The position numbers and the translations under genes are program-made. A model generated the notes under the pieces. The model was not told the DNA's origin, made no database searches, and was given only the letters and a program-made list of their open reading frames with translations. A DNA stretch of 64,000 nt from Kordia sp. TARA_039_SRF (lineage in GTDB: Bacteria; Bacteroidota; Bacteroidia; Flavobacteriales; Flavobacteriaceae): positions 62,001-126,000 of the forward strand of contig SMNH02000004.1 in the NCBI GenBank assembly GCA_006383075.2. The letters are read 5' to 3'. Every line of letters starts with the position of its first letter. Position 1 is the stretch's first letter. Below, piece after piece: positions 24,922 to 32,320 of the stretch.

Positions 24922-25857
24922 TTATTGTTTCACAATCAACTTTTGTCCAATTCGCAAGGTTGAATTTTTACGAATCGCATTGTCTTTACACAAAGATGCA
25001 ATGGAAATATTGTATTTTTTGGAAATTCTCGACAACGTATCGCCGCGACGCACCGTATAAACCTTAGTTTCATTGGCTTTACTCGCAATTGCTTCTGCTT
25101 CCGTGGTACACAATTCAATGTTTGATTTACGTTTTGAGTTGTGTCTATATGCCGTTGTCCAGCGGCGTGTCACCCAAATTTCGTTGTTACGCACCTTATT
25201 TTCTTCGTTAGAAAAATCGAATACATATTCTGGATGAATTGGAATTCCTTGAAACAATACTTCTAAATGTAAATGACTTCCGCGAGCATTTCCTGTAGTA
25301 CCGCCTTTTCCAATAATTTGTCCTTTTTGCACCGTATCGTTGACTTTCACCAATTGTTTTGACAAATGGGCGTACACGGTTTCCAAACCATTAAAATGAC
25401 GCACAACCACCGTTTTCCCATGTCCCGAATGGTAATTGACATAGCGAACGACACCATCAAACATGGTCATGACAGCATCGCCTGTGATTAAATCAATATC
25501 GATTCCATTATGCGCTCTGCGATTTCGCCAGCCGTAACGCGACGTAATGACTTTTTTTCTTGGAATAGGCGAGGCATACGTAGAATCTTCAAAAGTAAGC
25601 TGTAGCGGATATTCTTTTCGAATCTTTTTATACGGATTGAAGACTTTCGTGTTCCAGTTTTCAGCAATCCAGTCTTTTGTAACGATTTTTTCGTCGTCTA
25701 ATTGGTTTAAGAGTAATGAAATTACTGGAAACGCGGTATTAATTTCAATGGTTTCACTTGCTACTGTATTAGATTTTACAGCAAGACTATCTTTTGTTTG
25801 ACAGTTCATGCTAGTAAAAATGGCGCATGAACAAACGAGCAGATATACTTTTTTCAT
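24922..25857 (-). CDS. M23 metallopeptidase with LysM domain
   Basis: The 311-residue exported protein has an N-terminal signal peptide, then a LytM/M23 endopeptidase domain (about 100-215) with the zinc motif H116-x3-D120 and H195-L-H197, plus H164 in VYAHLSK. A LysM peptidoglycan-binding motif (YTVRRGDTLSRISKKYNISIASL) is at 266-309. All active-site residues are present, so it is probably an active cell-wall hydrolase. It lies 90 bp after the M56-M23 fusion gene, whose M23 domain is related but separate. Confidence 0.92.
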   Translation of the reverse strand: MKKVYLLVCSCAIFTSMNCQTKDSLAVKSNTVASETIEINTAFPVISLLLNQLDDEKIVTKDWIAENWNTKVFNPYKKIRKEYPLQLTFEDSTYASPIPRKKVITSRYGWRNRRAHNGIDIDLITGDAVMTMFDGVVRYVNYHSGHGKTVVVRHFNGLETVYAHLSKQLVKVNDTVQKGQIIGKGGTTGNARGSHLHLEVLFQGIPIHPEYVFDFSNEENKVRNNEIWVTRRWTTAYRHNSKRKSNIELCTTEAEAIASKANETKVYTVRRGDTLSRISKKYNISIASLCKDNAIRKNSTLRIGQKLIVKQ

Positions 25858-25947
25858 TATATATTCTATTTCTAATCGATGTAAATTTCTAGGGAACTGC
25901 CACTATAACACACGTTTTGCAAAATAATTGTAGTGACGGTAAAAGCT

Positions 25948-27273
25948 TTATTCTGTGATGTATTTCAGTGGATTTAAACGCTTTCCATGCTGACGAACTT
26001 CGTAGTGTAAATGCGGCGCCGTGGACAATCCGGAATTGCCAACATAGCCTATAATTTCGCCTTTTTTCACTGTTTGTCCAGATTTGATATTGAAGCCTTG
26101 CAAATGCGCGTACCAAGTTTCAAATCCGTCAGCATGCGAAATGATGATTAAATTTCCCCAATTACCTTCGTTGTTGGCTTTTGCGATAGTTCCATCGGCT
26201 GTGGCAACAATTGGTGTTCCTAAAGCGGCTTTGATGTCAATTCCGCCATGTGGTAATTTGTTTTTTAATTTCGGATGTTTCCGAACCGCACCAAATTCCG
26301 ACGAAATATGATTGATACTTTTGTTTTGAACAGGAAATAAGGAAGGAATTCCGCTTTCGCTGATAGCAATTGGCATCAATTCGTGTAAAACGCTATTGCT
26401 TTCTGAGTTTTTAAACGCCATAAATGTCAACGCGATTACAGGAAGTAGCAATACATACGCGAGTTTTGAGCGATTTTTTGAAGGTGATTTTGTCATCATG
26501 TCTATTCGTTTTTTGAGTGTTGATTGTGAAAAATAATTATATGCTGGATTGGCGTTTACAGGTTGTAAACTTGCCAAAAGCAGCGTTAAATACGATGATT
26601 TTTTAATGTTTTCTTTTGCTAAAACAGTAGCATCTGCCTGAAATTCATGAATGGATTTGAGCGATTTTCTATAAAAGTAGGCGAGTGGATTGAACCATTG
26701 AAACGCGATAAATAATTCTGCTACCATCATATCTACCGAATGCAACTTTGCGATATGCGCTTTTTCGTGCGAAAGAATACACTTGTCAATCGTTGCAATG
26801 GGCTTTTTTGGCACAAAAATCCAATGGAAATAGGAGAACACTTCAGAAACGTTTGTAGTATATACTTTTGTATCGTGAAGTGTGATTTGTGTGGCTTTTT
26901 TGCGCAAATGAAACAAGCGAAAAATCGTTCGAGCAAATCGTATTAAAAAGCTGCAAAGAAAAGCCAGATATACTATAAATATCCAAAAACCAATGTCTAC
27001 CGTTTGATGACTTTCAGTTTCAAAAATAGTTAATGTAAAGCTTTCAGTGAATTCGGTAACTTCTTTTAATACAGGAATTTCTATTGGTAGTTGAATTGTT
27101 AAAAATAACGTATCGCTCAATGGCAACAACAAGGATAAAGGAAGAATGCTGACGAGAAAAATTCTATTAAATGTATGAAAAGTAAATCGACTAAAAACGA
27201 ATTTAAAAAGCAAATAAAAACAGCTAAATACCAAGCTTACTTGGAACAGATATATTAAAAAGCTATTCATCAT
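25948..27273 (-). CDS. M56 (BlaR1-like) membrane peptidase fused to M23 domain
   Basis: The 441-residue protein starts with the BlaR1/MecR1-type membrane metallopeptidase: helices at about 5-28, 36-60, 95-118 and 270-288, and the zinc motif HEKAH (169-173) with E210 in HEFQAD. In place of a beta-lactam sensor, the extracytoplasmic C-terminus is a full LytM/M23 domain (about 325-435) with H342-x3-D346, H390 and H421-L-H423. It overlaps the BlaI gene by 11 bp. By analogy with BlaR1 the M56 domain would inactivate BlaI; the M23 domain would bind or cut peptidoglycan. The latter coupling is inference. Confidence 0.92.
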   Translation of the reverse strand: MMNSFLIYLFQVSLVFSCFYLLFKFVFSRFTFHTFNRIFLVSILPLSLLLPLSDTLFLTIQLPIEIPVLKEVTEFTESFTLTIFETESHQTVDIGFWIFIVYLAFLCSFLIRFARTIFRLFHLRKKATQITLHDTKVYTTNVSEVFSYFHWIFVPKKPIATIDKCILSHEKAHIAKLHSVDMMVAELFIAFQWFNPLAYFYRKSLKSIHEFQADATVLAKENIKKSSYLTLLLASLQPVNANPAYNYFSQSTLKKRIDMMTKSPSKNRSKLAYVLLLPVIALTFMAFKNSESNSVLHELMPIAISESGIPSLFPVQNKSINHISSEFGAVRKHPKLKNKLPHGGIDIKAALGTPIVATADGTIAKANNEGNWGNLIIISHADGFETWYAHLQGFNIKSGQTVKKGEIIGYVGNSGLSTAPHLHYEVRQHGKRLNPLKYITE

Positions 27274-27646
27274 TTTCTTTCAGGGTTTTGATTTTTTCTT
27301 CTAAAATAGCTTTCATCTGCTCCATTTCGGTCAGATTGAGCGTGTCACTTTCCGCAAAAAAAGAGGCAAACGAACTGGTAGAACCATTAAAAAAGTTCCC
27401 AATGACGTTTTTAAAATGTTGTGAAAAATAGTGTTGTTTTGAAATCGCAGGCGTATATCTGCGAATCTTTCCAAAAGTTTCAAATTGTAAAAACTTTTTA
27501 CGCACCAATACACGGACAACGGTAGAAATTGTAGTGTATGCAGGTTTCGGTTCTGGAAATTGCTCTACAATGTCTTTTAAAAAGGCTTTGTCCAACTTCC
27601 AGACATATTGCATGACTTGCTCTTCGGCTTTTGTTAACTCGTTCAT
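27263..27646 (-). CDS. BlaI/MecI/CopY family repressor
   Basis: The 127-residue winged-helix repressor begins MNELTKAEEQVMQYVW and contains KPAYTTISTVVRVLVRKKFL (about 34-53), typical of BlaI recognition helix and wing. The C-terminal helices dimerise and in the family carry the site cut by the M56 partner. It is the first gene of the group and overlaps the M56-M23 gene by 11 bp. A perfect palindrome upstream (27673-27698) is its likely operator, giving autorepression. Confidence 0.92.
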   Translation of the reverse strand: MNELTKAEEQVMQYVWKLDKAFLKDIVEQFPEPKPAYTTISTVVRVLVRKKFLQFETFGKIRRYTPAISKQHYFSQHFKNVIGNFFNGSTSSFASFFAESDTLNLTEMEQMKAILEEKIKTLKENDE

Positions 27647-27650
27647 GCAG

Positions 27651-27658
27651 CAAATATA
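27651..27658 (-). promoter_or_regulatory. Leaderless-type promoter of the blaI gene
   Basis: CAAATATA on the plus strand reads TATATTTG on the coding strand, an exact -7 box. The ATG at 27646 begins 4 nt after it, so transcription probably starts at or next to the start codon. Confidence 0.65.
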
Positions 27659-27672
27659 GGAGAATATTTTAA

Positions 27673-27698
27673 TTTACGACTATAAAAATAGTCGTAAA
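27673..27698. promoter_or_regulatory. BlaI-type operator palindrome
   Basis: Perfect 11-bp arms TTTACGACTAT and ATAGTCGTAAA flank AAAA. A second partial half-site, ATAGTCATTAAA, lies at 27709-27720. The site covers the -33 region of the blaI promoter, the expected place for a repressor site. Confidence 0.75.
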
Positions 27699-27803
27699 AC
27701 TAAATTTATAGTCATTAAATTTCAAAATACCTATAAGTGAGTATGTTACAGCAGTTCAAAAGCACATACTTTAGTGTCATTAATATTATAAAAAATTAGA
27801 ATC

Positions 27804-28046
27804 ATGGCAGAATTAAATTTTGAATCCGTAAATGCACAAATTGAAGCATTAGATTTGGATCAACTTGAAAAATCAGTTTCTCAACGAGCAAATGCAGTAG
27901 GAGTTGCTGCAATTCCTACATTTATATGTGAGGTTTGGAGTAAAATAGGAGGAATCATCAAATTAATTGCAAAATTTCCTTTTTTACCACCAAAATGGCG
28001 AAAAGCACTGGAATTACTCATCAAAACGATGGACAGTCTTTGCTAA
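27804..28046 (+). CDS. Orphan 80-residue amphipathic protein
   Basis: The protein has an acidic N-terminal half (LNFESVNAQIEALDLDQLEKS) and a hydrophobic, basic-flanked C-terminal half (EVWSKIGGIIKLIAKFPFLPPKWRKALELLIK) ending in Cys. It has no classical signal peptide. This two-part layout is seen in small secreted peptides and RiPP-type precursors, but no modification enzyme lies nearby. It is monocistronic, followed by a strong bidirectional terminator. Unknown family; expression likely given the terminator. Confidence 0.6.
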   Translation: MAELNFESVNAQIEALDLDQLEKSVSQRANAVGVAAIPTFICEVWSKIGGIIKLIAKFPFLPPKWRKALELLIKTMDSLC

Positions 28047-28063
28047 ATGTGGCATCAAAATTT

Positions 28064-28098
28064 TATAGTTCGCGTCTAATTTTCAGATGCGAACTATA
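28064..28098. terminator. Bidirectional terminator between convergent genes
   Basis: A 14-bp stem with one G-T pair (TATAGTTCGCGTCT at 28064-28077 with AGATGCGAACTATA at 28085-28098) has a 7-nt loop. It lies between the 80-residue gene and the end of the M50-TPR gene (stop at 28094), whose last codons overlap it. Confidence 0.8.
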
Positions 28099-29272
28099 TC
28101 TTTACAAGCTTTTTTACATCATTGATGTAATCGTCTATAAACTTTGTAGAAGCATCCAGTTCCTTCGCTTTTTCATACAATTCCAACGCTTTCTCGTATT
28201 CTTTTTTATAAAAATGATACAATCCTAAGTTACGAAACGCATAACTATTTTGATCATCTAATTGAAGTGATTGTTGAATATCTTGCAATCCAGCTTCCAA
28301 TTGTCCGAGTTTCAACTTAGAAAACCCACGATTGTTCCAAGCAAAGGCAAATTTTGGATTGAGCGAAATTGCTTTGTTCAAATCAGCAATGGCTTTTTCG
28401 TGCTCGTGTAACAATCCGTAATTATATCCGCGATTATTCAAAGCCAGACTATTCTTAGAATCTTCACGTAAAGCTTCTGTATAAAGGGCATTTCCTTTTT
28501 CATATTCATCAAAGAAACCGTGAATAATTCCCGCATTGATAAAATCGTCCGCAGTAAAAGTATCTTTATAATTTTCAGTAAATGTCTCTTGTAGTTGTTT
28601 GGCTTTTTCTCGATTATCGTTTTGAATATGTGCGTAAATCGCCAAGCGATAAAACATACCTGCATTGTGTTTTGCCTGTGGTATGGCTTCTTCAAAAATA
28701 GCCGCTGCTTTTCCAAATTCCGATTGCTCCATGTAATGAGAACCTTTTTGAAATTTTTGATACGACTTTCGAAACTGAAACAGCATCCACAATTGCATGC
28801 CGTCATTATTGGTAAATGTACCGTTGTGTAGCGCAATGGAATCTCTTTTTGGAACCATATTGTTGATAAAATCCAGCAAACACGAAAACACCAAAGCAAA
28901 AATGACCAACTTTGCAACATCACCAAATTCATTATAATAAAGCACTAAAATGCCAATTGTTGCAACAACTAAAGAGAGTAGAGGACCGCAAATAGTTACC
29001 AAAAAACTCGTTCGGACAGAAATATCTTTTTCATGCATAACACACAAACCGCCTTTCCAATAAAACAAATTGAACTTAAAAAAGCATTCCAAGCGTCCCA
29101 ACTGAAACTGCAACGATTTCTCTGGATTTCCCAATGAGCCCATATATACCGTGACTTTTTCATCTGTCAACAACAACGCAGGAATCGCATGTCCCAACTC
29201 ATGAATTACGGTTGTCAACAAACGAAAGGTTAACAACGCAAGCATGAATATGATAGCGACTTCTATGGGCAT
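28094..29272 (-). CDS. M50-like membrane protease with TPR repeats
   Basis: The 392-residue protein has a membrane N-terminus (helices about 3-25, 80-105 and 115-140) carrying HELGH (residues 24-28) as in M50 site-2-type peptidases. About 200 residues of tetratricopeptide repeats follow (ALNNRGYNYGLLHEHEKAIADLNKAISLNP and two more copies to about residue 385). The second metal ligand of M50 (NxxPxxxLDG) is degenerate here, seen only as NNMVPKRDS, so activity is uncertain. The TPR part likely binds protein partners in the cytoplasm. Confidence 0.75.
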   Translation of the reverse strand: MPIEVAIIFMLALLTFRLLTTVIHELGHAIPALLLTDEKVTVYMGSLGNPEKSLQFQLGRLECFFKFNLFYWKGGLCVMHEKDISVRTSFLVTICGPLLSLVVATIGILVLYYNEFGDVAKLVIFALVFSCLLDFINNMVPKRDSIALHNGTFTNNDGMQLWMLFQFRKSYQKFQKGSHYMEQSEFGKAAAIFEEAIPQAKHNAGMFYRLAIYAHIQNDNREKAKQLQETFTENYKDTFTADDFINAGIIHGFFDEYEKGNALYTEALREDSKNSLALNNRGYNYGLLHEHEKAIADLNKAISLNPKFAFAWNNRGFSKLKLGQLEAGLQDIQQSLQLDDQNSYAFRNLGLYHFYKKEYEKALELYEKAKELDASTKFIDDYINDVKKLVKI

Positions 29273-29305
29273 CTATGGAGTTTTTTAAGAGTTGTAAATG
29301 TAATT

Positions 29306-29368
29306 AAATATATCATTAGTAACGATTTGACTTTATTTTTTATTTGTTAAATCGTATATGATATATTA
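29306..29368. promoter_or_regulatory. Inverted repeat operator of the GntR gene
   Basis: AATATATCATtagtaaCGATTT (near 29307-29328) and AAATCGtatATGATATATT (29349-29367) are inverted copies that flank and overlap the promoter. Autoregulation by the encoded GntR protein is the simple reading. Confidence 0.6.
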
Positions 29369-29374
29369 TATTTG
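29343..29374 (+). promoter_or_regulatory. Leaderless-type promoter of the GntR gene
   Basis: TTTG at 29343-29346 (-33) and TATATTTG at 29367-29374 (-7) are separated by 20 nt. The ATG at 29379 follows 4 nt after the -7 box, which argues for that start rather than the in-frame ATG at 29358 inside the promoter. Confidence 0.7.
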
Positions 29375-29378
29375 CATC

Positions 29379-29993
29379 ATGATTGAAAAAATTAGTTATC
29401 GAGATCAAGTGCGGAATATTTTGCTAGAGCGCATGAAAACTGGAAAAATGCAAGCTGGTGACAAAATTTCACTAGCACAATTGTCGCGCGAATTGAATGT
29501 AAGCGTAACGCCAATTCGGGAAGCGTTGACACAATTGCAGCAATCCAATATCATCGAATCGATTCCGAATCGTGGGTTTGTATTGCCAACGCTGAAAAGG
29601 GAAGAAGTGAAGAATCTATACGAATTGGTGGCATGTTTGGAAGGTTTGGCAATTGAAAATTCGAACTATTCGCCCGAAATCATACAAAAATTAAAAGTAC
29701 AACAAGCTATTTTTCAGCAAACTACAACAGCCATCGAGCGTATCAATGCCGATATGTTGTTTCACGAAGTACTGACGTCAGCCTACAATAATCCCATCAG
29801 CGCACAGATTTTGAGCGACTTAAAGATTCGGATTTTCTTCTACGAAAAAGGTTTTATGGATGAAAATGGTTTTTATAAAGAATCGGAACATCATCACGAT
29901 AAAATGATTGCGCATTTGGAAAAAAACGAAACAAAAGAAGCAGCTCAAATAGTACGCGATAACTGGATGCAAATTTTAAATTATACTTCATAA
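29379..29993 (+). CDS. GntR family regulator (FadR/FCD subgroup)
   Basis: The protein has about 204 residues from ATG 29379. The winged helix occupies 1-70, with LAQLSRELNVSVTPIREALTQLQ as the recognition segment, and an all-helical FCD-type ligand domain covers 75-200 (LFHEVLTSAYNN and ESEHHHDKMIAHLEK contain the metal/ligand His residues). FCD regulators respond to small carboxylates. No obvious catabolic operon lies next to it; the closest candidates are the following MORN genes and the reductase operon. Confidence 0.88.
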   Translation: MIEKISYRDQVRNILLERMKTGKMQAGDKISLAQLSRELNVSVTPIREALTQLQQSNIIESIPNRGFVLPTLKREEVKNLYELVACLEGLAIENSNYSPEIIQKLKVQQAIFQQTTTAIERINADMLFHEVLTSAYNNPISAQILSDLKIRIFFYEKGFMDENGFYKESEHHHDKMIAHLEKNETKEAAQIVRDNWMQILNYTS

Positions 29994-30068
29994 AATCTAT
30001 TAAAACAGGAATACTATAGAATCACGCTATTTACAACTCGAATCTTTACTTAATTAAAAACTACTCAC

Positions 30069-30599
30069 ATGCGAATCATTTTTACCATCATTATAAGTAT
30101 CCTTTCAATTACCATATTAAATGCGCAACAGTATGTTTCATCCAAAGAAATTACCAAAAAGAAAGAAAACGGTATTGAAAAAATCTATTACAACAATCAA
30201 CTGTTTTCTGGCGCGATGACAGCTTCTTACGAAAATGGCAAACCAAAATCGTGGATTTCTGTAGAAAAAGGTATTATTGACGGACTTTGGCAAGAATGGT
30301 ATGAAAATGGACAATTGCGCTTCAACGCGTACTGGAAAGCGGGAAAAGGGCACGGATTGTGGCAATATTTTCATGAAAATGGTGTATTACGACAAGAAGA
30401 ATTCTACGATTTAGACCTTGCTACGGGAATTTTCAGAGAGTTTTACAACAACGGACAAATTGCACAACAATCGAGTTGGTTGTTGGGAAAAAAACATGGA
30501 ATTTGGCAGTATTTTGATAATGCTGGCATGCTAGTAAAAACAGAAACCTATCAAAATAATGAGTTGATTTCAACATCAGAAAATAAAAATAAAAAATAA
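30069..30599 (+). CDS. YwqK-type MORN-variant repeat protein
   Basis: The 176-residue exported protein has a signal peptide (MRIIFTIIISILSITILNA) followed by tandem MORN-like repeats of the form (W/Y)-ENGQL-F--YW-GKGHGLWQY-F-ENGVL (from about residue 45 to 165). These are the repeats of the YwqK antitoxin family, which in flavobacteria are usually envelope proteins of unknown role and are not true antitoxins. The adjacent gene encodes a related protein 7 bp away, so they probably arose by duplication and are co-transcribed. Confidence 0.8.
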   Translation: MRIIFTIIISILSITILNAQQYVSSKEITKKKENGIEKIYYNNQLFSGAMTASYENGKPKSWISVEKGIIDGLWQEWYENGQLRFNAYWKAGKGHGLWQYFHENGVLRQEEFYDLDLATGIFREFYNNGQIAQQSSWLLGKKHGIWQYFDNAGMLVKTETYQNNELISTSENKNKK

Positions 30600-30606
30600 A
30601 AACGCT

Positions 30607-31044
30607 ATGAAATATATCTTTACAATTGCTTTGTGCTTTTCCATCACGTTTGGATGTGCACAAATAGACACCTTACAACAAAAAATGCTTCCGATGAGTG
30701 CTACTATTGAAAAACCATATAAAGTTGGTAGTGTGTACTATAAAAAAGGCACCAAAACACCGTATACGGGCGTGTTGTATGGAAAATTTGATAACGGAAA
30801 GTATCTCACGTTGCAAGAATACAAAGGCGGAATTGGCAATGGTACATACATCAATTATTACGAAAATGGCAATCCAAAAGAAGTTGGTACGTATATAGAC
30901 AATAGAGTAGAAGGTCCTGTAAAACTTTATCATTCTAACGGAAAAATCAAAGCTTCGGGCACGTTTAAACATTGGAAACGGCGAACAGGACTTTGGACGT
31001 TTTATGATGAAAATGGAAAACAGGTGAAGACCATTTCCTACTAA
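30607..31044 (+). CDS. Second YwqK-type MORN-variant protein
   Basis: The 145-residue exported protein has a signal peptide whose end reads TFGCAQ, so it may be a lipoprotein (C17). MORN-like units (YKKGTKTPYTGVLYGKF, NYYENGNPKEVGTY, KLYHSNGKIKASGTF and FYDENGKQVKT) follow. It pairs with the preceding gene. A hairpin with 9-bp arms (AATGCAATC 31101-31109, GATTGCATT 31127-31135) follows it. Confidence 0.78.
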   Translation: MKYIFTIALCFSITFGCAQIDTLQQKMLPMSATIEKPYKVGSVYYKKGTKTPYTGVLYGKFDNGKYLTLQEYKGGIGNGTYINYYENGNPKEVGTYIDNRVEGPVKLYHSNGKIKASGTFKHWKRRTGLWTFYDENGKQVKTISY

Positions 31045-31164
31045 AAACAGCACGATTCTCTATATTTTTCGCGCTTCCATTTTTAAAACAATCGATTTTT
31101 AATGCAATCCGTACAAATGTTAACGTGATTGCATTATTTATTTAGAATTCTGTTTATTGTTTCG

Positions 31165-31172
31165 TATTTTTG
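31165..31172 (+). promoter_or_regulatory. Promoter -7 box of the reductase operon
   Basis: TATTTTTG matches TAnnTTTG and lies 28 nt before the ATG at 31200. The hairpin at 31101-31135 is just upstream and might be either the end of the previous transcript or an operator. Confidence 0.55.
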
Positions 31173-31199
31173 GTTAAACAAAATTAAACTACATAGAAC

Positions 31200-32309
31200 A
31201 TGAGCAGTCAACCATTATTATCATCATATAATTTACAAAATTTAGAACTGAATAACCGCGTTGTAATGGCGCCTATGACACGCAGCAGAGCGGACAATGA
31301 AGGAAATGTTCCTACCGACAATTTACAAGGGTTATATTACGAGCAACGCGCATCTGCGGGATTGATTATTACAGAAGGTTCACAAGTTTCGAAAGAAGCC
31401 GTTGGTTATATCAATACGCCAGGAATTCATTCTAAAGAACAAGTTGCAGGTTGGAAAAAAGTAACAGAACGCGTACATGCGAGAGATGGGAAAATCTTTA
31501 TTCAATTGTGGCATGTGGGACGAATTTCGCATCCCGATTTTCACAATGGAGAGTTACCTTTAGCGCCATCTGCCATCAATCCGAATACAAAATCGTACAC
31601 GCCAGAAGGCAATAAAGATACAGTAACGCCAAAAGCAATGACACAAGAAGATATCGATAGAACGATTCAAGATTTTGTCAAAGCGGGAATGAACGCTATG
31701 AAAGCAGGATTTGATGGAGTGGAAGTGCACTCGTCTAACGGATATTTATTTCATCAATTCTTTACGAATTGTTCCAACACGCGTACGGACAAGTATGGTG
31801 GAAGTATTGAAAACAACGCACGATTTTTCTTTGAAACTCTAGACGCACTCAAAAAAGTAATGCCTGAAGAAAAAATAGGTGTTCGTTTAAATCCTTCGTT
31901 ACACGGCATGTCTGGAATTACGATTGATAAGGAAACGATTCCAACTTTTGAGTACATCGTCAAAAAACTCAACGATTACAATCTGGCGTATGTGCATTTG
32001 TCGGAACCTTTTACAGATGTGTCTGAAGTGGAACACGCCGTAACTAACATTGCCAAACACTTTCGTCCGTTATACAATGGCACATTAATCATCAATACCA
32101 ATTTTGATCAAGAATCTGGAAATAAAATTATAGAAGATGGTGATGCGGATTTAGTCGCTTTCGGGAAACCGTTTATTTCAAATCCTGACTTGGTAGAACG
32201 TTTTCGCCATGATGTTGATTTGGCAGATTGGGACAAAGACACTTTTTACACCACAGGAAAAGAAGGATATACAGATTATCCAAAAGCAACCACAAAAATT
32301 AACTTATAA
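31200..32309 (+). CDS. Alkene reductase, Old Yellow Enzyme family
   Basis: This 369-residue FMN-dependent reductase carries the OYE signature: MAPMTRSRAD (23-32), the substrate-binding pair H177-x2-N180 in VEVHSSNGYL, and DKYGGSIENNARF (199-211). It reduces activated C=C bonds (enals, quinones) using NAD(P)H. Length is typical of NemA-like enzymes. It leads an operon with an alcohol dehydrogenase and a peroxiredoxin-like protein, which together suit detoxification of electrophiles and peroxides. Confidence 0.93.
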   Translation: MSSQPLLSSYNLQNLELNNRVVMAPMTRSRADNEGNVPTDNLQGLYYEQRASAGLIITEGSQVSKEAVGYINTPGIHSKEQVAGWKKVTERVHARDGKIFIQLWHVGRISHPDFHNGELPLAPSAINPNTKSYTPEGNKDTVTPKAMTQEDIDRTIQDFVKAGMNAMKAGFDGVEVHSSNGYLFHQFFTNCSNTRTDKYGGSIENNARFFFETLDALKKVMPEEKIGVRLNPSLHGMSGITIDKETIPTFEYIVKKLNDYNLAYVHLSEPFTDVSEVEHAVTNIAKHFRPLYNGTLIINTNFDQESGNKIIEDGDADLVAFGKPFISNPDLVERFRHDVDLADWDKDTFYTTGKEGYTDYPKATTKINL

Positions 32310-32320
32310 AAAATACACAA

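Noticed and set aside
30069-31044. Toxin-antitoxin module (YwqK antitoxin name)
   Set aside because: Both proteins carry signal peptides and are related to each other; no toxin gene is adjacent.
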